From positions 1 through 64,000 of the forward strand of contig DXIU01000040.1 of NCBI GenBank assembly GCA_019112765.1: DNA of 64,000 nucleotides, read 5' to 3'. This DNA is from Candidatus Mediterraneibacter norwichensis. Lineage in GTDB: Bacteria; Bacillota; Clostridia; Lachnospirales; Lachnospiraceae. Below, one piece after another: positions 20,417-29,288 of this stretch. The position numbers and the translations under genes are program-made. Numbering within the stretch: the stretch's first letter is position 1; the number at the start of each line of letters is the position of its first letter. The notes below the pieces were generated by a model. The model was not told where the DNA came from, did no database searches, and saw only the letters and a list, made by a program, of their open reading frames with translations.

Positions 20417-20956
20417 TCAGTCTGCAATATCCTGCTGTCCGGCAGCGGATTTCTTCTGCATCTTCTTCCGCTCTCTCAGTTCCCGGAAAAATCCGGTCAT
20501 CAGTGCGCTGCACTCTTTCTCCAGTACTCCTGTCTCAAGCTGTGCCCGGTGATTGAATTCTTTCATATCAAGAAGATTCAGGATGGACCCCGCGCATCCG
20601 GCTTTCGGGTTCATACATCCCACCACCACCCGGGTCACCCGGGACTGTACAATGGCGCCGGCACACATCTGGCAGGGCTCCAGAGTCACATAAAGCGTAC
20701 ACTCTTCCAGTCGCCAGTCGCCCAGCTTTTTACTGGCCTTTCTGATCGCTGTGATCTCTGCGTGGGCAAGAGGACTTTTATCCGTATTTCTCCGGTTATA
20801 CCCCCGGCCGATGATTTTTCCGTCATGTACAATTACACATCCAATGGGAGTTTCATCCAGTTTATAGGCTTTTTTCGCCTGGCGGACAGCCTCCTTCATA
20901 TACTTTTCATCTGTCTTTCTCTGTTCCGTGATAATATCCTTCTTTTCTTCTGACAT
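20417..20956 (-). CDS. tadA: tRNA-specific adenosine deaminase TadA
   Basis: Zinc enzyme converting A34 to inosine in tRNA-Arg(ACG). The 179 residues contain the deaminase motif HAE (His65, Glu67) and PCQMC (Cys95, Cys98), plus ETPIGCVIVHDGKIIGRGYN. Start placed at ATG 20956, with AAAGGA upstream; the in-frame TTG at 21022 has none. An N-terminal charged extension of about 17 residues and a basic C-terminal tail are longer than in most TadA. Located beside the SRP RNA gene, a common Clostridia neighbourhood. Confidence 0.94.
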   Translation of the reverse strand: MSEEKKDIITEQRKTDEKYMKEAVRQAKKAYKLDETPIGCVIVHDGKIIGRGYNRRNTDKSPLAHAEITAIRKASKKLGDWRLEECTLYVTLEPCQMCAGAIVQSRVTRVVVGCMNPKAGCAGSILNLLDMKEFNHRAQLETGVLEKECSALMTGFFRELRERKKMQKKSAAGQQDIAD

Positions 20957-21037
20957 GATTTTCCTTTCCGCCTCTGTTCTTTTTTCCGGTTCTGCTGAAT
21001 AGACTGGAATGAAAAGAGACAAGACCAGAGGTATTAT

Positions 21038-22021
21038 ATGAATCCCGGTATTTTTTATTTATATGAATACGAAAATAACAGGCGGAGGAGAAACGTAGGG
21101 TTTATCAAAATCTCGCGCCGCTATCAGACCTGCATCCTCCAGATCCACGCCCGCGGCGTCTCAGCCGGCAACGGAGCGCCGCTTGAACTGTATGCATTTT
21201 ACAGGGACGGGGATGCCATGACCGGCACACAGATCGCCACACTAACCTGCTTCGGAAAGACTGTATCCGTCCGTCTTCCTGTATCTGAACGTTCATTCCC
21301 CGAAGGACGTCCTCTTTCTGAGATGGACGGTTTCCTCATCAAACTCCCCGGAGAAAAAACGGCCGTTTTCTGGATGGCCTCCGCATTTTTCTTCCCTGTG
21401 GATATCGGCATGCTCCGGCCTCCTGTATCTCCGGAAGGAGAAACGGAAGAGCCGGCTGTTCCCGCTCCGGGAAGTGACAGGACGGAAGAAGCCGGTTCCG
21501 ATATGGAAGAGGCAGTCCCCGAAGAATCAGCTCCTGTCCCGGAAAACATAGCTCCGGAAGTTCCTGAACAGAATGAGGAGTCGGAAGAACCGGAGGCCCC
21601 CTCTTCAGCTCTGGATGGAGCAGAAACGCCGTCCGGTCTGTCCGAAGATATTTCCAGTCAGGAAAAAGACGCCGTTTCCCGGAACTGCTGTTCCCCGGAT
21701 GAAAAGAAAAAGGCCAGAAAGATCCAGCGTTCGAATATTTCCATCCTCCCGCGGCGTTTCTGGTCCCTGGCCAACAACAGCTTCCTGCTTCACGGCTACC
21801 ATAACTATAACCACCTTCTGCTGGCCGAAGAGGCCGGCCGTCTGTGGCTGGGCGTACCCGGCATCTATGATCCCAGGGAAGCCAGAGCCGCGGATCTGTT
21901 CGGTTTTCCCCAGTTTACACGGGAATATGCCGCGCAGCTGGATCTGGAACCGGAAGAGCGCAGCGACAGCGATGATTTCGGCTACTGGTGCCGCTGTGTA
22001 GGAACCGGACGGATCGAATAA
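21038..22021 (+). CDS. DUF6128-like protein with acidic linker
   Basis: 327-residue soluble protein of unknown function. The N-terminal domain (residues 1-125, FYLYEYENNRRRRNVGFIKI start) and the C-terminal domain (from about residue 235, with LPRRFWSLANNSFLLHGYHN and LWLGVPGIYDPREARAADLF) are separated by some 110 residues rich in Glu, Pro and Ser. The C-terminal block fits my memory of the Lachnospiraceae family DUF6128; that name should be checked. It is divergent from tadA, and the ATG lies in an AT-rich gap. Confidence 0.7.
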   Translation: MNPGIFYLYEYENNRRRRNVGFIKISRRYQTCILQIHARGVSAGNGAPLELYAFYRDGDAMTGTQIATLTCFGKTVSVRLPVSERSFPEGRPLSEMDGFLIKLPGEKTAVFWMASAFFFPVDIGMLRPPVSPEGETEEPAVPAPGSDRTEEAGSDMEEAVPEESAPVPENIAPEVPEQNEESEEPEAPSSALDGAETPSGLSEDISSQEKDAVSRNCCSPDEKKKARKIQRSNISILPRRFWSLANNSFLLHGYHNYNHLLLAEEAGRLWLGVPGIYDPREARAADLFGFPQFTREYAAQLDLEPEERSDSDDFGYWCRCVGTGRIE

Positions 22022-22031
22022 CCCTCTGTTG

Positions 22032-23438
22032 TCAGAGAATACCGTTCATTTCCTGATACAGCCGCTTTGCATAGCTGTCGGTCATTCCGCACACATAATC
22101 TGTAACAAGGAGCAGGCGGAGATAAAGTTTTTCCGCCTCGCTCTTTCCCTGTGCGTGAAGCCGGTAGGCATTTTTATAATTTTCAGATATAAATGATACA
22201 ATTCTCGCGTCAATCGATTCCGGCCTGTCATCTGTATCAAAGTGCAGAACCGCATGGACAAGCCGGTCCATAAGATAATTCAGAATTGTTGATTCATGGA
22301 CTTCCATTCTGTAAATCGCGCGCGAAGTAAACACTCTGCGGTACGCCATATCGCCCAGCAGATCCATCAGCTTTTCTCCGAATGTCCCGTAAAAAAGGTC
22401 TTTTCCGAAACTTCCGTCCATAATACTGTCATAATTTGATGTAAAACCGAATGTCGCGCAGCTGATCAGGAATCCCTGAGCGCTGACAATCCAGTTCTTC
22501 ACTGCGTAATCTTCCGGGCTGCTGACGCCTTTCTTTATGCCTCTCTCATAGAGCTGGCGCAGCTTCTCGCCGGCCCGGAAAGGAGACCGGGGCTCCCGGC
22601 CGTCCAGCACAGTCAGCTCCCTCTCCAGCGTGGAGTATGTAATGAAGCCTTTAACAAAAGCGTCTTCTATATCAGCGGTCTTATATGCAAGGTCATCTGC
22701 CGCCTCCAGGATATAAGTCAGCGGATGCCGGCAGTTTCCTGCTCCGGTAGCGGAGGTAATCCTGCGGAATACATCTGTATCCGCACAGTAATAGCCCATC
22801 TTCTTTTCCCGGATATTGCCGCTTTTTTCATTGATTTCCAGAGAAGATACCGGATATTTTATAATAGTATTCAGAAGCGCGTAGGTCAGATTCATCCCAT
22901 GCTCATCCACCAGGTAATGAAGTTTTGTCACCAGACGAAGCGCCTGCGCATTGCCTTCAAAGTGATAAAAATCCGCTTTCATCTGTTCGGTAAACATCTC
23001 ATCCAGCCGTTTTCCCTGATAAGAAAGAGCAGGAAGATTTTTCAGGAACCAGTCCCGGATCGCTTCTTCTCCGAAATGTCCGAACGGAGGGTTGCCGATA
23101 TCGTGTATCAGTCCGGCGCACTCCAGTATATGGGATATATCTTCTTTCATCCGCGGTGTAAACCCGGAATTTTTCTTATATTTCAGTATATTCTCACCGA
23201 TATTCTGGGCAAGGGATTTGCCCAGAGATGATACTTCCAGGGAATGCGTCAGCCTGGTCCGGATAAAGTCGCTCTTATCCAGAGGGAAAACCTGAGTCTT
23301 GTCCTGGAGCCTGCGGAATGAGGCGCTTCCGATAATCCGATGATAATCTTTTTCAAACTCGCTTCTCAGATCTGCCGCCCTTGTCCGCCCTGAACTCTCC
23401 CGCTCCCGTCTGTCAGACAATAACGTCCGCCATTCCAC
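22032..23438 (-). CDS. dgt: Deoxyguanosinetriphosphate triphosphohydrolase
   Basis: HD-domain enzyme splitting dNTPs, classically dGTP, into nucleoside and triphosphate. The 468 residues show the metal motifs RLTHSLEVSSLG and LIHDIGNPPFGHFGEEA and the later EAADDLAYKTADIEDA. The start is GTG 23438, placed seven bases after AAAGGAGG. It is convergent with the DUF6128-like gene (10-base gap) and lies 69 bases downstream of the HTH protein gene, with a GC hairpin between. Confidence 0.93.
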   Translation of the reverse strand: MEWRTLLSDRRERESSGRTRAADLRSEFEKDYHRIIGSASFRRLQDKTQVFPLDKSDFIRTRLTHSLEVSSLGKSLAQNIGENILKYKKNSGFTPRMKEDISHILECAGLIHDIGNPPFGHFGEEAIRDWFLKNLPALSYQGKRLDEMFTEQMKADFYHFEGNAQALRLVTKLHYLVDEHGMNLTYALLNTIIKYPVSSLEINEKSGNIREKKMGYYCADTDVFRRITSATGAGNCRHPLTYILEAADDLAYKTADIEDAFVKGFITYSTLERELTVLDGREPRSPFRAGEKLRQLYERGIKKGVSSPEDYAVKNWIVSAQGFLISCATFGFTSNYDSIMDGSFGKDLFYGTFGEKLMDLLGDMAYRRVFTSRAIYRMEVHESTILNYLMDRLVHAVLHFDTDDRPESIDARIVSFISENYKNAYRLHAQGKSEAEKLYLRLLLVTDYVCGMTDSYAKRLYQEMNGIL

Positions 23439-23464
23439 AGCATTTCCTCCTTTCAGCTGACATT

Positions 23465-23489
23465 TGCCCCGCAGCCGGGCTGCGGGGCA
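23465..23489 (-). repeat. GC-rich hairpin before dgt
   Basis: Near-perfect inverted repeat TGCCCCGCAGCC / GGCTGCGGGGCA with almost no loop, in the gap between the HTH protein gene and dgt. There is no T-run, so it may attenuate or protect the transcript rather than terminate it. Confidence 0.5.
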
Positions 23490-23507
23490 CTCATGTTTCT
23501 ATTTCGG

Positions 23508-24560
23508 TCAGTCCAGATAGATCGGCGGTTCATATGCATTGCCCAGCAGCGTTTTCTTCCGCTCCTGATAGCCTAAGAACGCCCACTCTGTCATATCTGT
23601 CCATTTATGGATTGTCCGGTCATATACCTGTACATATCCGATCCTTGTAGGATGCATGCGGACGCTGTTGGACTGATACTCTCTTCCCGTATAAGGATTC
23701 ACATCGCCCACTACTCTGTCCTCATCCGAATCATCTCTGGAGATCACAGGTTCAAAATCGTCCTCTGCCTGTTCCGCGGAATCTGTGTTTTCTTCCCCGG
23801 ATACGGAAGCTTCAGGCTCCTCCGCATAAGTCTGTTTCACAGACTCTTCTTCTGCTGCCGGACTGTCCTCAGCCGGCTTTTCTGTTTCTTTCTCTTCCCG
23901 GCTCTGGTCCGCTTCTTCGGTATGCTTCCTGCGCAGGAAAATATTTCCCGGACTGAACCGGCTCTTCTTCTTTCTGGACAGCTCTTCCTTCGCTTTTTCC
24001 ACAGGCTCGCCGGCCTTTATGCTCTCCTCTATCTCGCTTAACTCTTTATGGATATCATACAGCTCGCCGATGGTCATGTCTCTCTCATCTGCTTCCAGAA
24101 CTTCCTCTGTTCCGCCGCTCTGCTCAGATACATCTGCGGGCACAGACTCCCCGGTCACAGCATTCTGCTGTTCTGCTTCCCGCTGTTCTGCCTGAAGTTC
24201 TCCGGTCTCCTCCGCCTGAAGCTCTTCCTGCATATATACCGGTTCCGTCTTCCGTACAAAGTCCGAAGTGCTCTCCGGCTCTGCTGCCTGTATCCGGCTC
24301 CCCGCCGGTCTGCTCTTCGGCAGAACCTGAGACTGAGCCTCTCCTCCCAGAATGCTCAGACGGAAAGGACACTCCAGAATCTCCGCAATCATGCGCATAT
24401 CCTGTTCCTGAAAATTATCTCTTCCAAGCCGCTGCGTCAGATTCTGTCTTGACATCTTTTTCCCTGTCCGGACTTCAATCAGCTCAGCAAGCTGCTTAAT
24501 GGTCATCCCTTTTCTTCCAAGAATGATTTTCACCTGTTCGCCAAATGTTAAATCTTCCAT
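23508..24560 (-). CDS. Helix-turn-helix protein with acidic linker and conserved C-terminus
   Basis: 350 residues. The N-terminal 60 form a Cro/C1-like helix-turn-helix (TFGEQVKIILGRKGMTIKQL, RTGKKMSRQNLTQRLGRD). The middle 200 are Glu-rich and low complexity. The last 70 are ordered again with DVNPYTGREYQSNSVRMHPT and DMTEWAFLGYQERKK. I do not know the C-terminal module. The AAGGAGGAG site and in-frame ATG are clear. It precedes dgt on the same strand and may be a regulator; nothing shows its target. Confidence 0.75.
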   Translation of the reverse strand: MEDLTFGEQVKIILGRKGMTIKQLAELIEVRTGKKMSRQNLTQRLGRDNFQEQDMRMIAEILECPFRLSILGGEAQSQVLPKSRPAGSRIQAAEPESTSDFVRKTEPVYMQEELQAEETGELQAEQREAEQQNAVTGESVPADVSEQSGGTEEVLEADERDMTIGELYDIHKELSEIEESIKAGEPVEKAKEELSRKKKSRFSPGNIFLRRKHTEEADQSREEKETEKPAEDSPAAEEESVKQTYAEEPEASVSGEENTDSAEQAEDDFEPVISRDDSDEDRVVGDVNPYTGREYQSNSVRMHPTRIGYVQVYDRTIHKWTDMTEWAFLGYQERKKTLLGNAYEPPIYLD

Positions 24561-24743
24561 TCTTCTCCTCCTTATGTATCATTTATACCCCTTTTTCCTC
24601 TGTATGCGAAAAGCTGATAAACACCAGCCTTCACAGATAAATTCATTTGTTTCTTCTACTCACTCTATCCTATCAAACTAGCTCCGGCGCGTCAACACTG
24701 AAACACAGAAACAGACCGCCCCGCGTCTTTCCCTGTCTCCTTT

Positions 24744-25376
24744 TCACTCGTCTGTCAGACTGCAGACTGTAAGCCTGATATCAATCTCTCTGTCTGTAGA
24801 ACATACAGCCATTTTACAGGGAATATTTCCCGCTGCATATTCTCTGTAGTAATAAGGCAGCGGATATTCGGCAGGCTGTCTGACAAGCCGCGGCGGTTCA
24901 TCCAGCTGAATGCAGAATGAATCAAGAGGAAGGGACATCCCCCGGCGTGTCGCCTTCATAAAACTTTCCTTAAGCACCCAGTACCGGAAAAAGCAGTCCC
25001 GCTGTTCCTCCTCTGTTTCCGCCTTCATAATTCTCTCATATTCCTCCCGGCAGAAACGCCGCTCAGCCACTTTAAGCCTGGGAGTTCCCAGCTTTTCAAT
25101 ATCGCATCCCACCTGCGACTGCACACCATCCGTCTGAGCCGCGCACATTACCCAGCCGCCGGAGTGGGACAGATTAAAGGAAGCGTCTTCCGGAAGCCCG
25201 TATCTGTTCCGCATTTTCTGCCACAGAACCCACACGCCCACGCTCTGCGCCTTTCCGGATAAATATTTCAGGGCGTCCGCCTTCTCTTTGCGAAAAGACG
25301 GAAGCCCCTCATAATATCTGTTATAACACTCTTCATTATAAAGCGGAGTCACATCCGCAACCCATGTCCTGATCAT
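24744..25376 (-). CDS. 4'-phosphopantetheinyl transferase (Sfp type)
   Basis: Transfers the phosphopantetheine arm of CoA to carrier proteins. The 210 residues contain the Sfp-family motifs VGCDIEKLG (Mg2+ Asp and Glu), RRFCREEYERI and FFRYWVLKESFMKATRRGM, with the KES glutamate. No synthase or acyl-carrier gene is nearby. It lies two bases after the GGDEF-EAL gene, whose end supplies the AAGGGGAT ribosome-binding region, so the two are co-translated. Confidence 0.88.
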   Translation of the reverse strand: MIRTWVADVTPLYNEECYNRYYEGLPSFRKEKADALKYLSGKAQSVGVWVLWQKMRNRYGLPEDASFNLSHSGGWVMCAAQTDGVQSQVGCDIEKLGTPRLKVAERRFCREEYERIMKAETEEEQRDCFFRYWVLKESFMKATRRGMSLPLDSFCIQLDEPPRLVRQPAEYPLPYYYREYAAGNIPCKMAVCSTDREIDIRLTVCSLTDE

Positions 25377-25378
25377 TT

Positions 25379-26998
25379 TTATCCCCTTAAGTAGCGGACC
25401 TCAAATGTCTCTATTGTAATCGGCTTATTGAAGAAAGCCCCCTGCGCGTAATCGCAGCCCAGCTCAGCCAGCACATTCAGCTGATCCTGTGTCTCTACGC
25501 CTGCTGCCTGTACGTAAGCGCCCAGCTGCCGGCATATATCAATAACAGCCTGCGCAACAATCTGGCTTCTTCTGTTTCCCACAATGTTTGTAATCAGACT
25601 CTTATCCAGTTTCAGACCGTCAAATTCCATAAGAGATAAGATCGAGAAACTGGAATCCTTTGCGCCGAAATGATCCAGAATCACACGGACATTGGCCTTC
25701 CTGATCTTGCTGCTTGTCTCTGCCAGCATCTCCTGATTCATCTCACTTCCGGACTCTGACACTTCAACTTCAAGATATTCGCAGCGCACATGGTATTTTT
25801 CCACAAGATGAAGCATCTTATCCGCAATGCTCTCCTGGCGGAGGGTAGCTCCCGCAAAGTTTACGGACACAGAGATCATAGGCATATCCTCAATGTCCCA
25901 GCGGTGCAGTGTCTTACATACTTCCTCAAAAACATACAGATCCAGATAATGAGAAAGTTTTGTCTCTTCCAGAAGGTTAATATATCTTCCCGGATCCACA
26001 ATGCCCAGATCTTTATGGTGATAGCGGACCACAGCCTCGGCTCCGGCCACTCTTCCTGTATTTACATCTATCTTCGGCACCAGGCAGACGATAAAGTTGC
26101 CCTGTCTGATATCTTCCAGAAGATCCTGTTTAATAATCGGTTCATGATGGCCTTTCCTGAGGTTCTTGTAATACTTCTTCTTCTCCTCACGCATCATGAC
26201 TTCCGCATTGGTGACAAGCTTCTCAGGCTCTATATCCACCTTCTCCCATGCGTATCCCATGGAAGCCAGCCCCAGGCTGATATTATCCAGTCTGCTGTGA
26301 ACGGCGTATATCTGTTTTGTAAAGTCTTCATACGACGTATTTTCCATCAGAACCAGATATTCATCCCCGGTCAGGCGGTATACATCCCCGCTGTGAAAAT
26401 ACTCGCCCAGTATCTCTCCCACGCGGATCACAACCTCATCCCCGTAATCCCGTCCGAATTCTTTATTAAAATTCTTCAGGCCATTGATGTCAATTGACAG
26501 AGCGCCTAAAGATTTCAGTTCTTTTTCTTTCACATGATCCAGATAATCCACAAAGCTGTTCCGGTTGAGCAGGCCGGTAAGATCATCATGGTAGCTCAGG
26601 TATTCCTGCTGCTTCTGCATCTTCTGCAGCGCGATCGCCTGAGGAATATACGGGAGAACCGCCCGGAGCAGCGCGATCTCGCAGCCTCCTCTGTGAACGC
26701 CCACGGCGGCCAGAACTGCTGTTGTTTCATCGTCAATCCTGAGAAATACACTGTAACTGTCCGATGTTGTGTCTGTAATCTCCTGCTTCATCCATTTCGG
26801 CTGATTTTCCGGAGGAAGCAGCTTCAGTCTGTCTCTCTGCCACGGCACGTTTTCCGCGCACCACTCATAAATTGTCTCAATATCATCCTGTTCTTTTTCG
26901 ATATAATAAACATACTCTGAATCATAATAATCCCGTACTGTACTCAAAACATCATTCACGATTTCGATCAGCGAACGAAGTTTATAATTATCACTCAT
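25379..26998 (-). CDS. Degenerate GGDEF-EAL protein
   Basis: 539 residues: an N-terminal GAF-like sensor region (to about 165), a GGDEF domain (about 170-285) and an EAL domain (about 290-539). The GGDEF signature is RLTGDEYLV, lacking the second glycine and ending in Tyr. In the EAL part, EAL reads EAV, DDFGTG reads DHFGAKDS and AEGVET reads AAGVET, so metal and base residues are missing. It is therefore probably a c-di-GMP receptor or interaction module, not an enzyme. Start at ATG 26998 after GGGGAGAG. Probably cotranscribed with the phosphopantetheinyl transferase. Confidence 0.88.
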   Translation of the reverse strand: MSDNYKLRSLIEIVNDVLSTVRDYYDSEYVYYIEKEQDDIETIYEWCAENVPWQRDRLKLLPPENQPKWMKQEITDTTSDSYSVFLRIDDETTAVLAAVGVHRGGCEIALLRAVLPYIPQAIALQKMQKQQEYLSYHDDLTGLLNRNSFVDYLDHVKEKELKSLGALSIDINGLKNFNKEFGRDYGDEVVIRVGEILGEYFHSGDVYRLTGDEYLVLMENTSYEDFTKQIYAVHSRLDNISLGLASMGYAWEKVDIEPEKLVTNAEVMMREEKKKYYKNLRKGHHEPIIKQDLLEDIRQGNFIVCLVPKIDVNTGRVAGAEAVVRYHHKDLGIVDPGRYINLLEETKLSHYLDLYVFEEVCKTLHRWDIEDMPMISVSVNFAGATLRQESIADKMLHLVEKYHVRCEYLEVEVSESGSEMNQEMLAETSSKIRKANVRVILDHFGAKDSSFSILSLMEFDGLKLDKSLITNIVGNRRSQIVAQAVIDICRQLGAYVQAAGVETQDQLNVLAELGCDYAQGAFFNKPITIETFEVRYLRG

Positions 26999-27096
26999 AA
27001 AATCTCTCCCCTGCATTTTATTGCCCGTATGCCCTGTCCTCCGCTGACAGACTCGGTCTTTTTCACACAGGCCTGCAGTATCTTCTCTGTATGGGC

Positions 27097-27139
27097 ACTA
27101 CAATTATTGTAGTATACCTGAGAGTGAAATGCAAGTTAA
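27097..27139 (-). promoter_or_regulatory. Promoter and palindromic operator of the GGDEF-EAL gene
   Basis: Minus strand -35 TTAACT (27139-27134), 17-base spacer, -10 TATACT (27116-27111). A perfect 17-base palindrome ACTACAAT-T-ATTGTAGT (27097-27113) overlaps the -10 and start point, the position of a repressor operator. Confidence 0.6.
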
Positions 27140-27159
27140 TTCAGAAGCTGCCCCGTCTG

Positions 27160-28410
27160 CTAATAGAGCATTGCCTGGATATTTTCATCCTCCATATTTT
27201 CCCGGTCAACCCACACAAATCCCGTGTCTACCTGCGCCTCATTTCCTTCCTGCAGAACCGTTCTCGCTGCCGCGACAACCGCGGCATATCCCATGCCAAA
27301 CGGATTCTGCACGATCAGTCCGTCAAGTTCTTCATTTTCAAGAGCTTCCAGCTGATCTTCTCCCGCGTCAAATCCAATCACAGACACATCCGCCATTCCC
27401 TCTGCCCTGTCCAGAGCGCCAAGAATCAGCCGGGATGCTTCCGCACTGGTGCCCAGGCATCCCTTCAGGTCCGGGTTCTTTTCAAAGCGCCATGCAATCA
27501 CGTCCTCATCTTCCATCTGCTCTGCTTCCGCATCCACCTGATCCAGAAGTTCTGTCGCCTGCTGAACGGACTCTTCATCGCTGTCAGCCGCAGTTCCGTC
27601 GCCGGAAACGATATCGGATGCTTTCACAACTTCCTCATAGGCAATATCCAGCTGTTCTGCCGCGGCCTGCCGCTTCATGAGGTCAAGCTGATCCATATAA
27701 ATAACGTCTGCAAGGTTCACCTCCAGATGATTTGACAACAGCTCCTCCCGGAACGCGTCGACCTGATCCTTCGAGCTTCCGGAAACAGAATCCGGTACAA
27801 CCAGTATTACATCTCCCTCTTCATCAATTGCGCTGCACAGCTCCTTGGCGGCAGTCTGTGCCGCCGCTGCATTATCCGTAGAGCAGGTGCACTGAATCCC
27901 CTGGTAAGAATTTCCCGACTCAAACGCCACGATCGGAATTCCATTCATCGTGGCAAGATCAAACTGAACCGCAGACGCCTCCTCGTCAATGCTTGAGATC
28001 GCAATCACGTCCGGATATCTGGCCAGCTCTTCATCCAGAATATTCACCTGTTCATCGATGTTTCCCGGGTCTCCCGGCACATTAAAAATAACTTTTATCT
28101 CGTCATCTCCGCTGTATCCCAGCTCTTCGTTCAGATCGTCCGCCGCCTGCTCGACACCTTCTTTAATCTGCTTCCAGTACGCGGACTCGTCTTCCTTCCC
28201 GATTACAGAAATATAGGTTCCCGGTTCAAGATCAAGGCCTTCCACATTGCTGTACGCCTCCACTGAAATCGCATTAAGCTTTGCCTGGTAATCCGGTTCT
28301 TCTGTTGTATCTCCGGTAAAAGCGCTGCTTTCTTTCCCTGAACTGCACGCACATATGCCAAGAGCCGCGCATGCGGCTATAGAAATTGCCATTGTTACTC
28401 TCTTTTTCAT
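27160..28410 (-). CDS. Sugar-type substrate-binding lipoprotein
   Basis: 416-residue lipoprotein with a signal peptide and lipobox cysteine at residue 22 (LGICACSSG), then a type I periplasmic-binding fold of the ribose/galactose group. Visible parts are YISVIGKEDESAYWKQIKEG, IDEEASAVQFDLATMNGIPIVAF-type hinge strands and SVIGFDAGEDQLEALENEEL. An acidic insert at about 230-275 (SDEESVQQ..EQMEDED) is unusual. No permease or ATPase gene adjoins it. It may serve a transporter encoded elsewhere or a sensor. GGAGG lies six bases before the ATG. Confidence 0.82.
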   Translation of the reverse strand: MKKRVTMAISIAACAALGICACSSGKESSAFTGDTTEEPDYQAKLNAISVEAYSNVEGLDLEPGTYISVIGKEDESAYWKQIKEGVEQAADDLNEELGYSGDDEIKVIFNVPGDPGNIDEQVNILDEELARYPDVIAISSIDEEASAVQFDLATMNGIPIVAFESGNSYQGIQCTCSTDNAAAAQTAAKELCSAIDEEGDVILVVPDSVSGSSKDQVDAFREELLSNHLEVNLADVIYMDQLDLMKRQAAAEQLDIAYEEVVKASDIVSGDGTAADSDEESVQQATELLDQVDAEAEQMEDEDVIAWRFEKNPDLKGCLGTSAEASRLILGALDRAEGMADVSVIGFDAGEDQLEALENEELDGLIVQNPFGMGYAAVVAAARTVLQEGNEAQVDTGFVWVDRENMEDENIQAMLY

Positions 28411-28496
28411 CTTCAGCCTCCATATAAATATGAAACTGTACCGCTACAGTCTGTTCTTTTATCGTCACAATATAATTTACTGTCTGTTCTGCCGCC

Positions 28497-28631
28497 GGAT
28501 CCGGCCGGCGGCGTCTTCCCTCTGATATAATACACCAATCGCAGAAAAAAGAAAGCAAATTTTTCTTAAATTTTCTTTGAATTCTCTGAAGAAAAGATCT
28601 CCCCTCAATATCACGGATCCGGCCGGCGGCG
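28497..28631. repeat. 17-base direct repeat in the 28411-28794 gap
   Basis: GGATCCGGCCGGCGGCG occurs at 28497-28513 and again at 28615-28631, each followed by related CT-rich sequence and TGAYATAA. The 384-base gap holds no gene. It contains the upstream region of the lipoprotein gene and the ferredoxin promoter. Confidence 0.55.
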
Positions 28632-28707
28632 CGCCGGTGCTCCCCCCTGACATAAACCGGAATCCCGAAGCAAAAAACAGGTACTTAATTTAGAACATGA
28701 AAATAAC

Positions 28708-28736
28708 TTGTATATTTATTTCCGTTGTATTAAAAT
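28708..28736 (+). promoter_or_regulatory. Promoter of the ferredoxin gene
   Basis: TTGTAT (28708-28713), 17-base spacer, TAAAAT (28731-28736). The leader contains a hairpin GAAAAGCGG-ATAGA-CCGCTTTC and an AAGGAGG site. Confidence 0.7.
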
Positions 28737-28794
28737 GAGTATAACGAAAAGCGGATAGACCGCTTTCGAATCTTTTAAAAAGGAGGATCATACA

Positions 28795-28965
28795 ATGGCA
28801 CATGTTATTAGTGATGAATGCGTAAGCTGTGGTTCCTGCGAAGGCGAATGTCCGGTAGGCGCTATCTCTGAAGGTGATGGCAAATACGAAATCGATGCTG
28901 ATGCTTGCGTAGACTGCGGAGCATGCGAGGCTGCATGTCCTACAGGAGCGATTTCAGCGGAGTAA
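28795..28965 (+). CDS. 2[4Fe-4S] ferredoxin
   Basis: 56-residue clostridial ferredoxin carrying electrons between hydrogenase, pyruvate:ferredoxin oxidoreductase and other partners. Two clusters are bound by CVSCGSCEGECP (with the later CP) and CVDCGACEAACP, each a CxxCxxCxxxCP motif. The two halves are internally repeated (VGAISEG and TGAISAE). Own promoter, strong AGGAGG site and own terminator, so it is a monocistronic and probably abundant product. Confidence 0.97.
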   Translation: MAHVISDECVSCGSCEGECPVGAISEGDGKYEIDADACVDCGACEAACPTGAISAE

Positions 28966-28993
28966 TATAGAAAAACGCGAGTGATCACAAGCA

Positions 28994-29023
28994 AAGCCGT
29001 CCGGATCAGCGGGCGGCTTTTTT
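28994..29023 (+). terminator. Terminator of the ferredoxin gene
   Basis: AAGCCGTCCG-GATCAG-CGGGCGGCTT followed by TTTTT, 30 bases after the stop codon. Confidence 0.88.
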
Positions 29024-29057
29024 CATGCCTGGATACAGTTTCCGCTTCGCTGAGTTT

Positions 29058-29196
29058 CCACACATGCCAGCTCGAGGCCTCCGCTCTGCTTCAGCCTCTC
29101 ACTGATGGCGTCCGCCATATACAACCGCACAGAGATGCTCCGGAAAATATGCAAGCACATTTTCCGGAGCATCTCTGCACGTTTGTGCATGTGTGG
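29058..29196. repeat. Palindromic element family B, copy 1
   Basis: 139-base element bounded by a perfect 10-base inverted repeat CCACACATGC (29058-29067) and GCATGTGTGG (29187-29196). It contains a conserved left half (CTGATGGCGTCCGCCATATAC at 29102) and a perfect 18-base hairpin AGAGATGCTCCGGAAAAT (29131-29148) with its complement at 29159-29176. Two more copies lie at 43763-44028. It sits between the ferredoxin terminator and the MerR-like gene. Confidence 0.78.
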
Positions 29197-29243
29197 ATTT
29201 GTAACAATTTGACGAACGATTGGGTGGGGTGGAGGGGGTGGGG

Positions 29244-29254
29244 TATGGTATAAT
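29244..29254 (+). promoter_or_regulatory. Extended -10 promoter of the MerR-like gene
   Basis: TATGGTATAAT, with TG one base before TATAAT (29249-29254). A G-rich tract (GGGTGGGGTGGAGGGGGTGGGG, 29222 on) lies directly upstream in place of a -35 box. Confidence 0.6.
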
Positions 29255-29288
29255 GTGAACAGGTTGAGACAAGGAGGTATAAATATTA

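Noticed and set aside
27091-27735. A plus-strand frame over the lipoprotein gene
   Set aside because: It is antisense to a gene with a clear signal peptide and binding-protein fold.
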